DNA from: Xylophilus ampelinus
GTDB lineage: Bacteria; Pseudomonadota; Gammaproteobacteria; Burkholderiales; Burkholderiaceae_C
Direction of reading: 5' to 3'
Length of the DNA stretch: 64,000 nucleotides
NCBI RefSeq assembly: GCF_901875635.1
Contig: NZ_CABFMN010000044.1
Location: 39,753-103,752 of the forward strand
Position numbers and translations under genes: made by a program. Shown here one piece after another: positions 53,494 to 61,074 of the stretch. Within the stretch, counting starts at the first letter, position 1. Each line of letters opens with the position of its first letter. A model generated the notes under the pieces. It was not told the origin of the DNA. It ran no database searches and was given only the letters and a program-made list of their open reading frames with translations.

Positions 53494-54477
53494 TCAGTCG
53501 GCCTTCAGGCGGCCGTCCTTGACGGACTGGCTGGCCAGGGCGTACTCGGTGTCGAGAATGCGGGCGAATTCCTGCGGCGTGCTGCTGACGGCGACGCTGC
53601 CCAGCTCGCGGGCGTTCTGCACCGTGTACGGGTCCTTCACGGCCTGCGCCAGCGAGGCGGCCAGCTTGTCCTGCAGGTCCTTGGGCATGCCGGCCGGGCC
53701 GAGGACGCCGACGTAGGTGGTGCCGTCGAGGTTGCCGAAGCCCAGCTCGGCCACGGTCTTGACGCCCGGCAGCGAGGGGTCCTGCGCCGGGCCGAGGACG
53801 GCGAGCGGCTCGAGCTGGCCGGACTTGATGTACGGCAGCGAACTCGTCACCTGGTCGAAATGCACGTCCACCTGGCCGCCCATCAGGTCGACCAGCGCCG
53901 GCGCCGAGCCCTTGTAGCTGACGCTGGTGAAGCGGGCCTTGAGCAGGTTCTCGAGCTGGATGAGCGCCAGCTGGTTGGGCGTGCCGGGGCCGGAATGCGC
54001 GGCCAGGACCTTGCCCTCGGCGGTGCGCGCGTAGGTGGCGAAGTCCTGGAAGTTCTTGAACCGGGCGTCGTTCTTGCGCGCCAGGATCACCATCGAGCTC
54101 TTGTTGACCAGGCCGATGGGCGCGAAGTTGGCGCGGGTGTACTGGGTCTTGACGATCTCGGGCACCGTGACGATCACGCCCGCGCCGCACAGCAGCAGCG
54201 TGTAGCCGTCGGGCTGCGCGCGTGCCACCAGCGATGCGCCGATGGAGCCGCCGGCGCCGGCGCGGTTGTCCACCACCACCGACTGGCCGAGCACCTTGCC
54301 CAGCGACACCGCGACGCTGCGCGCCACGATGTCGGTGTTGCCGCCGGGTGCGAAGGGCACGATCAGCGTGACCGGCTTGGTCGGGAAGCCGCCCTGCGCG
54401 AAGGCGCGCGGCCCGACGGCGAGGCCGGCGGCGGCCAGCGCGCCGGCCTTCATCAGATTGCGTCGTTGGATGTTCAT
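53494..54477 (-). CDS. Bug-family (TctC) periplasmic solute-binding protein
   Basis: 327 residues. Signal with twin arginines (MNIQRRNLMKAGALAAAGLA) and cleavage near AFA-Q. Bug hallmarks: PTKPVTLIVPFAPGGNTDIVAR, VVDNRAGAGGSIGASLVA, YKGSAPALVDLMGGQVDVHF. Binds carboxylates without needing adjacent TctAB membrane subunits, none of which are present. GGAG before the ATG. Lies between dhaK and the DapA-like gene, so it probably scavenges the substrate of this pathway. Confidence 0.92.
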   Translation of the reverse strand: MNIQRRNLMKAGALAAAGLAVGPRAFAQGGFPTKPVTLIVPFAPGGNTDIVARSVAVSLGKVLGQSVVVDNRAGAGGSIGASLVARAQPDGYTLLLCGAGVIVTVPEIVKTQYTRANFAPIGLVNKSSMVILARKNDARFKNFQDFATYARTAEGKVLAAHSGPGTPNQLALIQLENLLKARFTSVSYKGSAPALVDLMGGQVDVHFDQVTSSLPYIKSGQLEPLAVLGPAQDPSLPGVKTVAELGFGNLDGTTYVGVLGPAGMPKDLQDKLAASLAQAVKDPYTVQNARELGSVAVSSTPQEFARILDTEYALASQSVKDGRLKAD

Positions 54478-54512
54478 GCTTGTCTCCGTCGTTGTCGGGA
54501 TGGCGCGTGCGC

Positions 54513-55403
54513 TCAGGCCTCGAAGGCCAGCACGGCGTCCAGGGTCTTGCGGATGCGGGCGGTCTGGGCCTCGCTGGTGGCGGGCATCGGCGCGCGGGGC
54601 AGGCCGGTGGGGCAGCCCTGCAGCGCGATGGTGGTCTTGAGGTTGGCCGGCAGGTTGTCGCCCACCACGGCGTTCCAGAAGGTCAGCATGGCGCGGTGGA
54701 TCTCCAGGCCCTTGGCATGGTCGCCCGCCTGCACGGCGTTCCACAGCGCGACGCACACGCCCGGCAGCGCGGCCGGCGTGGCGGCGATGGCACCGTGCGC
54801 GCCGAGCGCGAAGGACGAGTACATGAGCGCATCGACGGCCGAGAACACCTTGCAGCCTTCGGGCACGCCCAGCACCAGGTCGGCCATGAGCTTGAGATCG
54901 CCCTGGCTCTGCTTGATGCCCTGCACGCCGGGCAGCTCCTGCATCAGGCGGATCATCTGCGCCGGGTTCAGGTAGTTCCAGGGCACGACGTTGTAGATGA
55001 TGACCGGGATGTCCACGGCCTCGGTCAGGGCCTTGAAGTGGTTGAAGGTCGCTTCCTCGTCGGGCTTGAAGAGGTAGTGCACGGGCGTGACCTGCAGGCC
55101 GGCGATCGGCAGGTGCGCGACCGACCTGGCGCGGCGGATCGCGTCGCGGGTGCTGTTGGAGATGATGCCGGCGACCACGGGCACCTTGCCCGCGACCTCG
55201 TCGACCGTGATCTCCATGATCCGGGCGAATTCCTCCGCCGTGAAGGTGTGGCCTTCGCCCGTGCTGCCGCCGGGGCACACGCCGTGCACGCCCTTGGACA
55301 GGTTGAAGCGGATGACGTTGCGGAACGCCGCTTCGTCGATCTCGCCGTCGGCGGTGAAGGGGGTGACCAGGGGCGGAATGATGCCGTTGAGTTCGAGGGC
55401 CAT
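54513..55403 (-). CDS. dihydrodipicolinate synthase (DapA/N-acetylneuraminate lyase) family aldolase
   Basis: 296-residue class I aldolase of the DHDPS/NAL superfamily. GIIPPLVTPFTADGEID, GVCPGGSTGEGHTF (substrate carboxylate loop GGSTGE), TPVHYLFKP (catalytic Tyr) and VQGIKQSQGD with the Schiff-base Lys. Such clustered paralogues usually act on 2-keto-3-deoxy acids, 4-hydroxy-2-oxoglutarate-like acids or dehydrate keto-deoxy sugars. First gene of the minus-strand operon, facing the divergent GntR gene. Confidence 0.92.
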   Translation of the reverse strand: MALELNGIIPPLVTPFTADGEIDEAAFRNVIRFNLSKGVHGVCPGGSTGEGHTFTAEEFARIMEITVDEVAGKVPVVAGIISNSTRDAIRRARSVAHLPIAGLQVTPVHYLFKPDEEATFNHFKALTEAVDIPVIIYNVVPWNYLNPAQMIRLMQELPGVQGIKQSQGDLKLMADLVLGVPEGCKVFSAVDALMYSSFALGAHGAIAATPAALPGVCVALWNAVQAGDHAKGLEIHRAMLTFWNAVVGDNLPANLKTTIALQGCPTGLPRAPMPATSEAQTARIRKTLDAVLAFEA

Positions 55404-55502
55404 GGACGTGGGCTCCGGTGAGATGCGAGACGCAGAAAAGGGTGGAATGGTGGGCGCGGAGGCAGGGCTTGCGCGCTGAGCTCGGACTATACGCTCACTG
55501 AC

Positions 55503-55535
55503 ATGTTAGATAAATGTTAGTACTATCCCTAGTAC
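55503..55535. promoter_or_regulatory. candidate GntR operator: direct repeat plus dyad
   Basis: ATGTTAG occurs at 55503-55509 and 55514-55520 (11-bp period), immediately followed by the dyad GTACTA-TCCC-TAGTAC (55520-55535). Located midway between the divergent DapA-like and GntR genes, in the only AT-rich stretch of the region. Confidence 0.55.
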
Positions 55536-55572
55536 ACCTTCAGCATGCGAGTTGCCCTCCCGTCCCGATACC

Positions 55573-56331
55573 ATGGCCCCCATGAACCCCACAGCCACCG
55601 CCCGTGCCGCCAACCGCACGGGCCGAGCCACGCCGGCGGCCGTGCAGCCTGTCGAGCCGGTCACGCAGCGCAACCTCGCCTACCAGGGATTCCGGCAGCA
55701 GATCATCGATGCCCGCATCCGGCCGGGTCAGTTCGTCTCCCAGCGCGAGCTGATGCAGCTGCTGGCGATGCCGCTGGCCGCGGTGCGCGAGCTGGTGCCG
55801 CGGCTGGAGGCGGCGGGGCTCATCAAGGCGGTGCCCAAGCGCGGCCTGCAGGTGGCGACGGTGGACATGAAGCTCATCCGCAACGCCTGGCAAGTGCGCG
55901 CGATGGTCGAGCGCGAGGCCGTGCAGCGCTTCGCCGAGGTGGCGACGCCGGCCACGCTGGAGCGGCTGATCGCCGACCACGAGGCCATCCTGCGGCGTGC
56001 GCTGCAGCCCCAGCCCGATGCCGCATTGGAGAAGGACGCGCAGGCCGTGGACTGGGGCTTGCACGACCTGATGGTGGACAGCATCGGCAACGAGATCCTG
56101 TCGGAGATCTACCGCGTCAACAGCCTCCACGTGCGGCTGATCCGCTACGACGCCGACTCGATGCGCCCGGTGCAGGTGGTGCCCGCGATGCGTGAGCACC
56201 TGGCCTTCCTGCGCGCGCTGGCGGCCGGTGACCGCGAAGGCGCGCTGGCGCAGATGATGTCGCACATCGAGCAGTCCAAGCATCGGGTGCTGGCGGGCAT
56301 GCTGGGCATGCCGCCACCGGCTGCGCGCTGA
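55573..56331 (+). CDS. GntR-family regulator with FCD-type C-terminal domain
   Basis: About 252 residues; ATG 55573 or 55582 are both plausible. Winged helix: AYQGFRQQIIDARIRPGQFV then SQRELMQLLAMPLAAVRELVPRLEAAGLI, the GntR recognition helix. The C-terminal helical effector domain has WQVRAMVEREAVQRFAE and MREHLAFLRALAAGDREGAL. Divergent from the DapA-Bug-DhaK-DhaL operon, so likely its repressor. A Pro/Ala-rich tail before the DNA-binding domain is unstructured. Confidence 0.88.
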   Translation: MAPMNPTATARAANRTGRATPAAVQPVEPVTQRNLAYQGFRQQIIDARIRPGQFVSQRELMQLLAMPLAAVRELVPRLEAAGLIKAVPKRGLQVATVDMKLIRNAWQVRAMVEREAVQRFAEVATPATLERLIADHEAILRRALQPQPDAALEKDAQAVDWGLHDLMVDSIGNEILSEIYRVNSLHVRLIRYDADSMRPVQVVPAMREHLAFLRALAAGDREGALAQMMSHIEQSKHRVLAGMLGMPPPAAR

Positions 56332-56337
56332 CCCGGC

Positions 56338-57240
56338 TCAGCCCCCGTGCAGGCCCGCCACCAGCTGGCGCAGCCACTGGCTGGCCGGCGTGCGGTGCTG
56401 GCGGGCATGCCAGAACATGTTGATGGCGATCGGCGGCAGCGCGGCCGGGTGCGGCACGCTCACCAGGTCGAAGGGCGCGCCCACGCGCTGGGCGAAGCGC
56501 TCGGGCACCGTGGCGATCATGTCGCTGGCCTGCAGGATGTGGCCCACTGCCACGAAATGCGGCACCGCGAGCCGCACGTCGCGCACGATGCCCTGGCGTG
56601 CGAGCAGCTCGTCGACCTGCCCGTGGCCGGTGCCGGCCGCGACCACCACCACGTGCTCGGCCGCCTGGAACTCGCGCAGGCTCATGCGGCGCTTGTCCAG
56701 CGCGTGGCCGCGGCGCATCAGGCACACGTATCGCTGCGTGAAGAGGCACCGCTGGAAGAAGCCCGCGCGCAGGTCGGGCAGCAGGCCGAGGGCCATGTCG
56801 ACGTGGCCGGCCTCCATCTCGTCCTTCAGGTTCACGGTCGTGTTGCGCACCGTGCTCACGCGCACGCGCGGCGCCGATTCGCGAAGCGCCGCCATGAGCC
56901 CGGGCAGGAAGTAGATCTCGCCGATGTCCGTCATGCCGATGGTGAAGGCGCGCTCGCTTGTGGCAGGGTCGAAGCCGTCGCGCTGGTTGAGCGCGCCGTG
57001 CAGCAGCCCCAGCGCATTGGCCACCGGCTCGGCCAGTTGCTCGGCCAGCGGGGTCGGCACCATGCCCTGCGAGGTGCGCAGGAACAGCTCGTCGCCGAAG
57101 GCCTTTCGCAGGCGGGCGAGCGCGTTGCTCACCGCGGGCTGGCTCAGGCCCAGCGTCTGCGCGGCCGAGGACACGCGCCGCTCGACCAGCAACTGGTTGA
57201 GCACCACCAGCAGGTTCAGGTCGATCTCGTGCAGGTTCAT
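56338..57240 (-). CDS. LysR-family regulator (NahR/NagR-like)
   Basis: 300 residues. DNA-binding helix-turn-helix RVSSAAQTLGLSQPAVSNALARLRKAFGDELF, close to the NahR/NagR/LinR subgroup by its MNLHEIDLNLLVVLNQLL opening and LFLRTSQGMVPTP. The effector domain follows from about residue 90. It is divergent from the ring-hydroxylase operon by 109 bp, matching NahR control of salicylate genes. Probably activates the hydroxylase in response to salicylate or a similar aromatic acid. Confidence 0.92.
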   Translation of the reverse strand: MNLHEIDLNLLVVLNQLLVERRVSSAAQTLGLSQPAVSNALARLRKAFGDELFLRTSQGMVPTPLAEQLAEPVANALGLLHGALNQRDGFDPATSERAFTIGMTDIGEIYFLPGLMAALRESAPRVRVSTVRNTTVNLKDEMEAGHVDMALGLLPDLRAGFFQRCLFTQRYVCLMRRGHALDKRRMSLREFQAAEHVVVVAAGTGHGQVDELLARQGIVRDVRLAVPHFVAVGHILQASDMIATVPERFAQRVGAPFDLVSVPHPAALPPIAINMFWHARQHRTPASQWLRQLVAGLHGG

Positions 57241-57247
57241 CCGGTGT

Positions 57248-57291
57248 TATTGATGATGGTGATGTGCCGTATTCACAAGATTCTATTGATG
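57248..57291. promoter_or_regulatory. candidate LysR-type binding region
   Basis: TATTGATG occurs at 57248-57255 and again at 57284-57291, 36 bp apart in direct orientation, inside the AT-rich divergent promoter region. The segment ATTCAC-N-rich-TGAT between resembles the T-N11-A box of NahR-type activators. Visual assignment only. Confidence 0.4.
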
Positions 57292-57349
57292 GATAACGCC
57301 GGGGGCGCGACCATCGCGCTCCCGAGAACGACAGAGACAAGGACGGCCC

Positions 57350-58636
57350 ATGGACGCCATGGAGACCCCACGCCCCGCGACGACCGATGTGCCCGCACAG
57401 CCCCTGCACTGGGAGGGCGGCGGCAGCAGCCGCATCCCCTTCGGCGCCTACACCGACGAGGCCCTGCACCGGCGCGAGCTGGAACGCTTCTTCTACAAGC
57501 AGCACTGGTGCTACGTCGGGCTCGAAGCCGAAATCCCGAACCCGGGCGACTTCAAGCGCACCGCCGTGGGCGAGCGTTCCGTCATCCTCACGCGCGCCGC
57601 CGACGGCAGCGTGCATGTGGTCGAGAACGTCTGCGCCCACCGCGGCATGGCCTTCTGCCGCGAGCGGCACGGCAACCGCAAGGAATTCGTCTGCCCCTAC
57701 CACCAGTGGAACTACACGCTCAAGGGCGACCTGCAGGGCGTGCCCTTCCGCCGCGGCGTGAAGCAGGACGGCAAGGTCCACGGCGGCATGCCGGCGGATT
57801 TCAGGACCGAGGACAACGGCCTGAACAAGCTCAAGGTGGCGGTGCGTGGCGGCGTGGTCTTCGCGAGCTTCGACCATGGCGTGGAGTCGCTCGAGGACTT
57901 CATGGGGCCGGCCATCCTGCACTGGTTCGACCGCCTGTTCGACGGCCGCCAACTCAAGATCCTCGGCTACAACCGCCAGCGCATCCCGGGCAACTGGAAG
58001 CTGATGCAGGAGAACATCAAGGACCCGTACCACCCGGGCCTTCTGCACACCTGGTTCGTCACCTTCGGGCTCTGGCGCGCCGACAACAAGTCGCAGCTGG
58101 TCATGGACGACCGGCACCGGCACGCGGCCATGATCTCCACCCGCGGCGCGCAGGGCAAGGCGGCGCAGGTCACGCAGGTGTCCAGCTTCAAGGAGAGCAT
58201 GCAGTTGGAGGACGCGCGCTTCCTCGACATCGTGCCGGAGCCGTGGTGGGGCGGCCCGACTGCGGTGATGACGACCTTGTTCCCCAGCGTCATCCTGCAG
58301 CAGCAGGTCAACAGCGTGTCGACGCGCCACATCCAGCCCGATGGCCACGGCGCCTTCTTCTTCGAATGGACGCACTTCGCCTTCGAGGACGACAGCGAGG
58401 AGATGGTGCAGCGCCGCCTGCGGCAGGCCAACCTCTTCGGGCCGGCCGGCTTCGTCTCGGCCGACGACGGCGAGGTGATCGAGCTCTCGCAGATGGGCTT
58501 CGAGGCCAAGCCCTGGCACCGCACGCTGGCCGAGCTGGGGGGCCGCACCGTCGAAGACACCGACCACATGGTGACCGAGACGCTCATCCGCGGCATGTAC
58601 GACTACTGGCGCCAAGTCATGGAAGGCGAACGATGA
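57350..58636 (+). CDS. Rieske aromatic-ring hydroxylase alpha subunit (salicylate 5-hydroxylase-like)
   Basis: 428 residues. Rieske [2Fe-2S] site CAHRG (Cys95, His97) and CPYHQW (Cys115, His118). Catalytic mononuclear iron site ENIKDPYHPGLLH with Asp225 bridging and His228/His233 ligands. The sequence type and the NahR-like regulator fit NagG-like salicylate 5-hydroxylase, which forms gentisate, but anthranilate-like acids are possible. AAGGA precedes the ATG. Overlaps the beta-subunit start (ATGA). Confidence 0.9.
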   Translation: MDAMETPRPATTDVPAQPLHWEGGGSSRIPFGAYTDEALHRRELERFFYKQHWCYVGLEAEIPNPGDFKRTAVGERSVILTRAADGSVHVVENVCAHRGMAFCRERHGNRKEFVCPYHQWNYTLKGDLQGVPFRRGVKQDGKVHGGMPADFRTEDNGLNKLKVAVRGGVVFASFDHGVESLEDFMGPAILHWFDRLFDGRQLKILGYNRQRIPGNWKLMQENIKDPYHPGLLHTWFVTFGLWRADNKSQLVMDDRHRHAAMISTRGAQGKAAQVTQVSSFKESMQLEDARFLDIVPEPWWGGPTAVMTTLFPSVILQQQVNSVSTRHIQPDGHGAFFFEWTHFAFEDDSEEMVQRRLRQANLFGPAGFVSADDGEVIELSQMGFEAKPWHRTLAELGGRTVEDTDHMVTETLIRGMYDYWRQVMEGER

Positions 58637-59109
58637 TGCTGAACGCCGAAGAATGGTTCGAGCTCACGCAGCTCTACGCCGAGTACGCCAGCGCGCTCGA
58701 CGCCGCCGACTGGGACCGCTGGCCCGAGTTCTTCACCGAGGCGTGCAGCTACCGCCTGCAGCCGCGCGAGAACCACGAGCGCGGTTTTCCGCTCGCCACC
58801 CTGTCCTTCGAGAGCCGGGGCATGCTGCGCGACCGCGTCTATGGCATCCGCGAGACGCTGTTTCACGACCCGTACTACCAGCGCCACGTCGTCAGCACGC
58901 CGCTGGTGCGGCGGGTGGAGGAGGGCCGCATCCATTGCGAGGCGAACTATGCGGTGTTCCGCACCAAGCTCTCGCAGCTCACCACCGTGTTCAATGTCGG
59001 CCGCACCATCGATGAGGTGGTGCGCACGCCGCAAGGCCTGAAGTTCGCCGCGCGCCTGGTGGTGTACGACAGCGAAATGATCCCGAATTCCATCATCTAC
59101 CCGATATGA
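58633..59109 (+). CDS. ring hydroxylase beta subunit
   Basis: 158-residue NTF2-like small subunit (NagH/BphE family). EEWFELTQLYAEYASALDAADWDRWPEFFTEACSYRL is here the conserved first helix region and ends with ARLVVYDSEMIPNSIIYPI. Provides structure and some specificity to the alpha3beta3 hydroxylase. ATGA overlaps at both ends couple it to the alpha subunit and to the chorismate-mutase-like gene. Confidence 0.9.
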   Translation: MMLNAEEWFELTQLYAEYASALDAADWDRWPEFFTEACSYRLQPRENHERGFPLATLSFESRGMLRDRVYGIRETLFHDPYYQRHVVSTPLVRRVEEGRIHCEANYAVFRTKLSQLTTVFNVGRTIDEVVRTPQGLKFAARLVVYDSEMIPNSIIYPI

Positions 59110-59486
59110 GCGAACAAGAGACCAAAGAACCCGATCCCCACGGCCCGGCGCTGCGCCGCTTCGTCGACCCGGACTACGTGCCGCTGTGTGATTCACTGGC
59201 CGAGGTGCGCGAGCGCATCGATGCACTCGACGTGCAGATCGTGAAGCTGCTGGCCGAGCGCGGCCGTTACGTGCGCGACGCGGCCCGCTTCAAGCGCGAC
59301 GCCTTCCAGGTGTCGGCGCCTCAGCGCCAGCAGCAGGTCTTCGACAAGGTGCGTCGGCTGGCCGAGCAGGAGGGTGCCTACCCGGAGGTGGCGGAGGCGT
59401 GCTACCGCGCGATGGTGGCCGGCTTCATCGCGCGCGAGCAGCAGGACCATGCGCAGATGGTGCCGGTCGCGGAGGCCGACGCATGA
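59106..59486 (+). CDS. chorismate mutase-like AroQ-fold protein (possible isochorismate pyruvate-lyase)
   Basis: 126 residues. RERIDALDVQIVKLLAERGRYV is the first AroQ helix with the active-site Arg and Asp/Lys pattern; RFKRDAFQVSAPQRQQQVFDKVRRLAEQEG and the closing helix complete the three-helix fold. Length matches single-domain chorismate mutase or PchB-type isochorismate pyruvate-lyase, which makes salicylate. Being ATGA-coupled between hydroxylase beta subunit and Bug protein is unexpected. No phenylalanine or tyrosine pathway gene is nearby. Confidence 0.85.
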   Translation: MSEQETKEPDPHGPALRRFVDPDYVPLCDSLAEVRERIDALDVQIVKLLAERGRYVRDAARFKRDAFQVSAPQRQQQVFDKVRRLAEQEGAYPEVAEACYRAMVAGFIAREQQDHAQMVPVAEADA

Positions 59487-60442
59487 AGCGGCGCCTCGTC
59501 GTCCTGGCCGCCGGCCTGCTGGCAGCGCTCGTCCACGCGCAGGACTGGCCTCAGCGCCCGGTGCGCATCGTGGTGCCTTTCGCTGCCGGCTCGTCACCCG
59601 ACATCCTGGCGCGGATCGTCAACGACCGGCTCACGCAGCGCCTGGGCCAGCCGCTGATCGTCGACAACAAGGCCGGCGCGGGCGGCAATGCCGGCACCGA
59701 CCTGGTGGCCAAGGCTGCACCCGACGGGCAGACCTTCCTGCTCTCGGTCAACGCGCCCCTGGTCTACAACACGGTGCTTTACCGCAACCTGCCCTACGAC
59801 CCCTTCCGCGACCTGGTGCCGGTCTCGCTGGCGGCGACGACGCCGAACGTGTGTGCGGTCAACGCGCAGCTGGGCATCGATTCGGTGAAGGGCTGGCTCG
59901 ATGCGCTGCGGCGCAACCCCGGCAAGTACAACTTCGCTTCCACCGGCAACGGCTCGATCTCGCACCTGGGCGTGGAGCTCATCAAGGCGAAGACGCAATC
60001 CTTCGCCGTGCACATTCCCTACGCGTCCTCGGCGCAGGCCGTGACGGCGCTGGTGCAGGGCGACGTGCAGTTCGCCTGCCTGCCGCCGGTGACGGTGATG
60101 CCGCAGGTCAAGGCGGGCAAGCTCAAGGCGTTGGCCGTCACGTCAGCGCAGCGCTCGTCGCTGCTGCCCGAGCTGCCCACGCTGCGCGAGTCGGGGCTGC
60201 CCGACATCCAAGCCGTGCCGTGGTTCGCGTACATGGCGCCCAAAGGCACGCCGCAGCCCGTCGTCGATCGCATGAGCCGCGAGATCGCGGCGGTGCTGGC
60301 CGAGCCGGAGACCAGGCAGCGCCTGCTCACCGCCTACTTCGATCCCGTCGGCAGCTCGCCGAAGCAGCTGGCGGACTTCATGCGCGACGAGCTGCAACGC
60401 TGGAAGCCGGTGATCGAGCGCGCCGGCCTGAAGCCGGACTGA
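59483..60442 (+). CDS. Bug-family (TctC) periplasmic binding protein
   Basis: 319 residues with a short signal peptide (MKRRLVVLAAGLLAALVHA-Q). Bug elements: PQRPVRIVVPFAAGSSPDILARIV, VDNKAGAGGNAGTDLVA, and a C-terminal lobe with TLRESGLPDIQAVPWFAY. No TctAB partner. ATGA overlap with the chorismate-mutase-like gene and 17 bp before the ferredoxin gene. Likely supplies an aromatic acid to the hydroxylase pathway. Confidence 0.92.
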   Translation: MKRRLVVLAAGLLAALVHAQDWPQRPVRIVVPFAAGSSPDILARIVNDRLTQRLGQPLIVDNKAGAGGNAGTDLVAKAAPDGQTFLLSVNAPLVYNTVLYRNLPYDPFRDLVPVSLAATTPNVCAVNAQLGIDSVKGWLDALRRNPGKYNFASTGNGSISHLGVELIKAKTQSFAVHIPYASSAQAVTALVQGDVQFACLPPVTVMPQVKAGKLKALAVTSAQRSSLLPELPTLRESGLPDIQAVPWFAYMAPKGTPQPVVDRMSREIAAVLAEPETRQRLLTAYFDPVGSSPKQLADFMRDELQRWKPVIERAGLKPD

Positions 60443-60459
60443 CACCCAGGACCCTCACG

Positions 60460-60789
60460 ATGACCGACAGCCCCCTTGTCTGGACCGATGCAGGCGCCGC
60501 CGACACCCTGGCACCCGAAGATGTGGTGGCGCTCGAGCTCGAGGGCCGCGAGATCGCGGTCTTCGGCGTCGACGGCCAGTTCTATGCCACCGACAACATC
60601 TGCACCCACGGCCATGCGCGGCTGTGCGACGGCTTCCTGCTCGGCGAGGAGATCGAATGCCCGCTGCACCAGGGCCGCTTCGACGTGCGCACCGGCCAGC
60701 CGACCTGCGAGCCGGTGACCGAAGCGTTGCGCACCTACCCGATCCGCATCGAGGGCGGGCGCGTGTTCGTGGCGCTCAGCGGCGGCTGA
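60460..60789 (+). CDS. Rieske [2Fe-2S] ferredoxin of the ring hydroxylase
   Basis: 109-residue NagAb/BphF-like ferredoxin. CTHGHARLCDG and CPLHQGRFD provide the two Cys and two His ligands in the order Cys-x-His-x15-18-Cys-x2-His. Delivers electrons from a ferredoxin reductase to the oxygenase alpha subunit. No reductase gene lies in the visible operon; it may be shared from another locus. It ends the plus-strand run. Confidence 0.93.
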   Translation: MTDSPLVWTDAGAADTLAPEDVVALELEGREIAVFGVDGQFYATDNICTHGHARLCDGFLLGEEIECPLHQGRFDVRTGQPTCEPVTEALRTYPIRIEGGRVFVALSGG

Positions 60790-60801
60790 GGGCACCGGGC
60801 C

Positions 60802-61074
60802 TCACAGCTGCGCCCGCGCCTTGTCGACCCACATCTGCAGGCTGTCGAGCAGATCCTTCTGGCTGAAGGAACAACTCTCCTCGCTGAAGAGCGCGCTGGA
60901 CTCGAGCCGGTCCAGCAGGTTCAGCAGCACCTCGCGGTAGCGCGCGGGCAGCGCGCTGAGCAGGGCCTCGCTGGCGCGCGCGGTGTCGGACAGCGCGGCG
61001 ATGCGGCCGCTGCCGTCGCGCAGGGCGTTCAGCGCCGATGCGACGGCATCGAGCTGCATGGCGGGCGTGCTCAT
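60802..61074 (-). CDS. hypothetical 90-residue protein coupled to glycerophosphodiesterase
   Basis: A small mostly helical protein (Ala/Leu/Ser/Glu-rich) without signal peptide or recognisable domain. SALFSEESCSFSQKDLLDSLQMWV is the most distinctive stretch. Its ATG overlaps the stop of the phosphodiesterase gene (ATGA), so the two are co-translated. Not recognised; possibly a small cytoplasmic helper or regulator. Confidence 0.65.
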   Translation of the reverse strand: MSTPAMQLDAVASALNALRDGSGRIAALSDTARASEALLSALPARYREVLLNLLDRLESSALFSEESCSFSQKDLLDSLQMWVDKARAQL

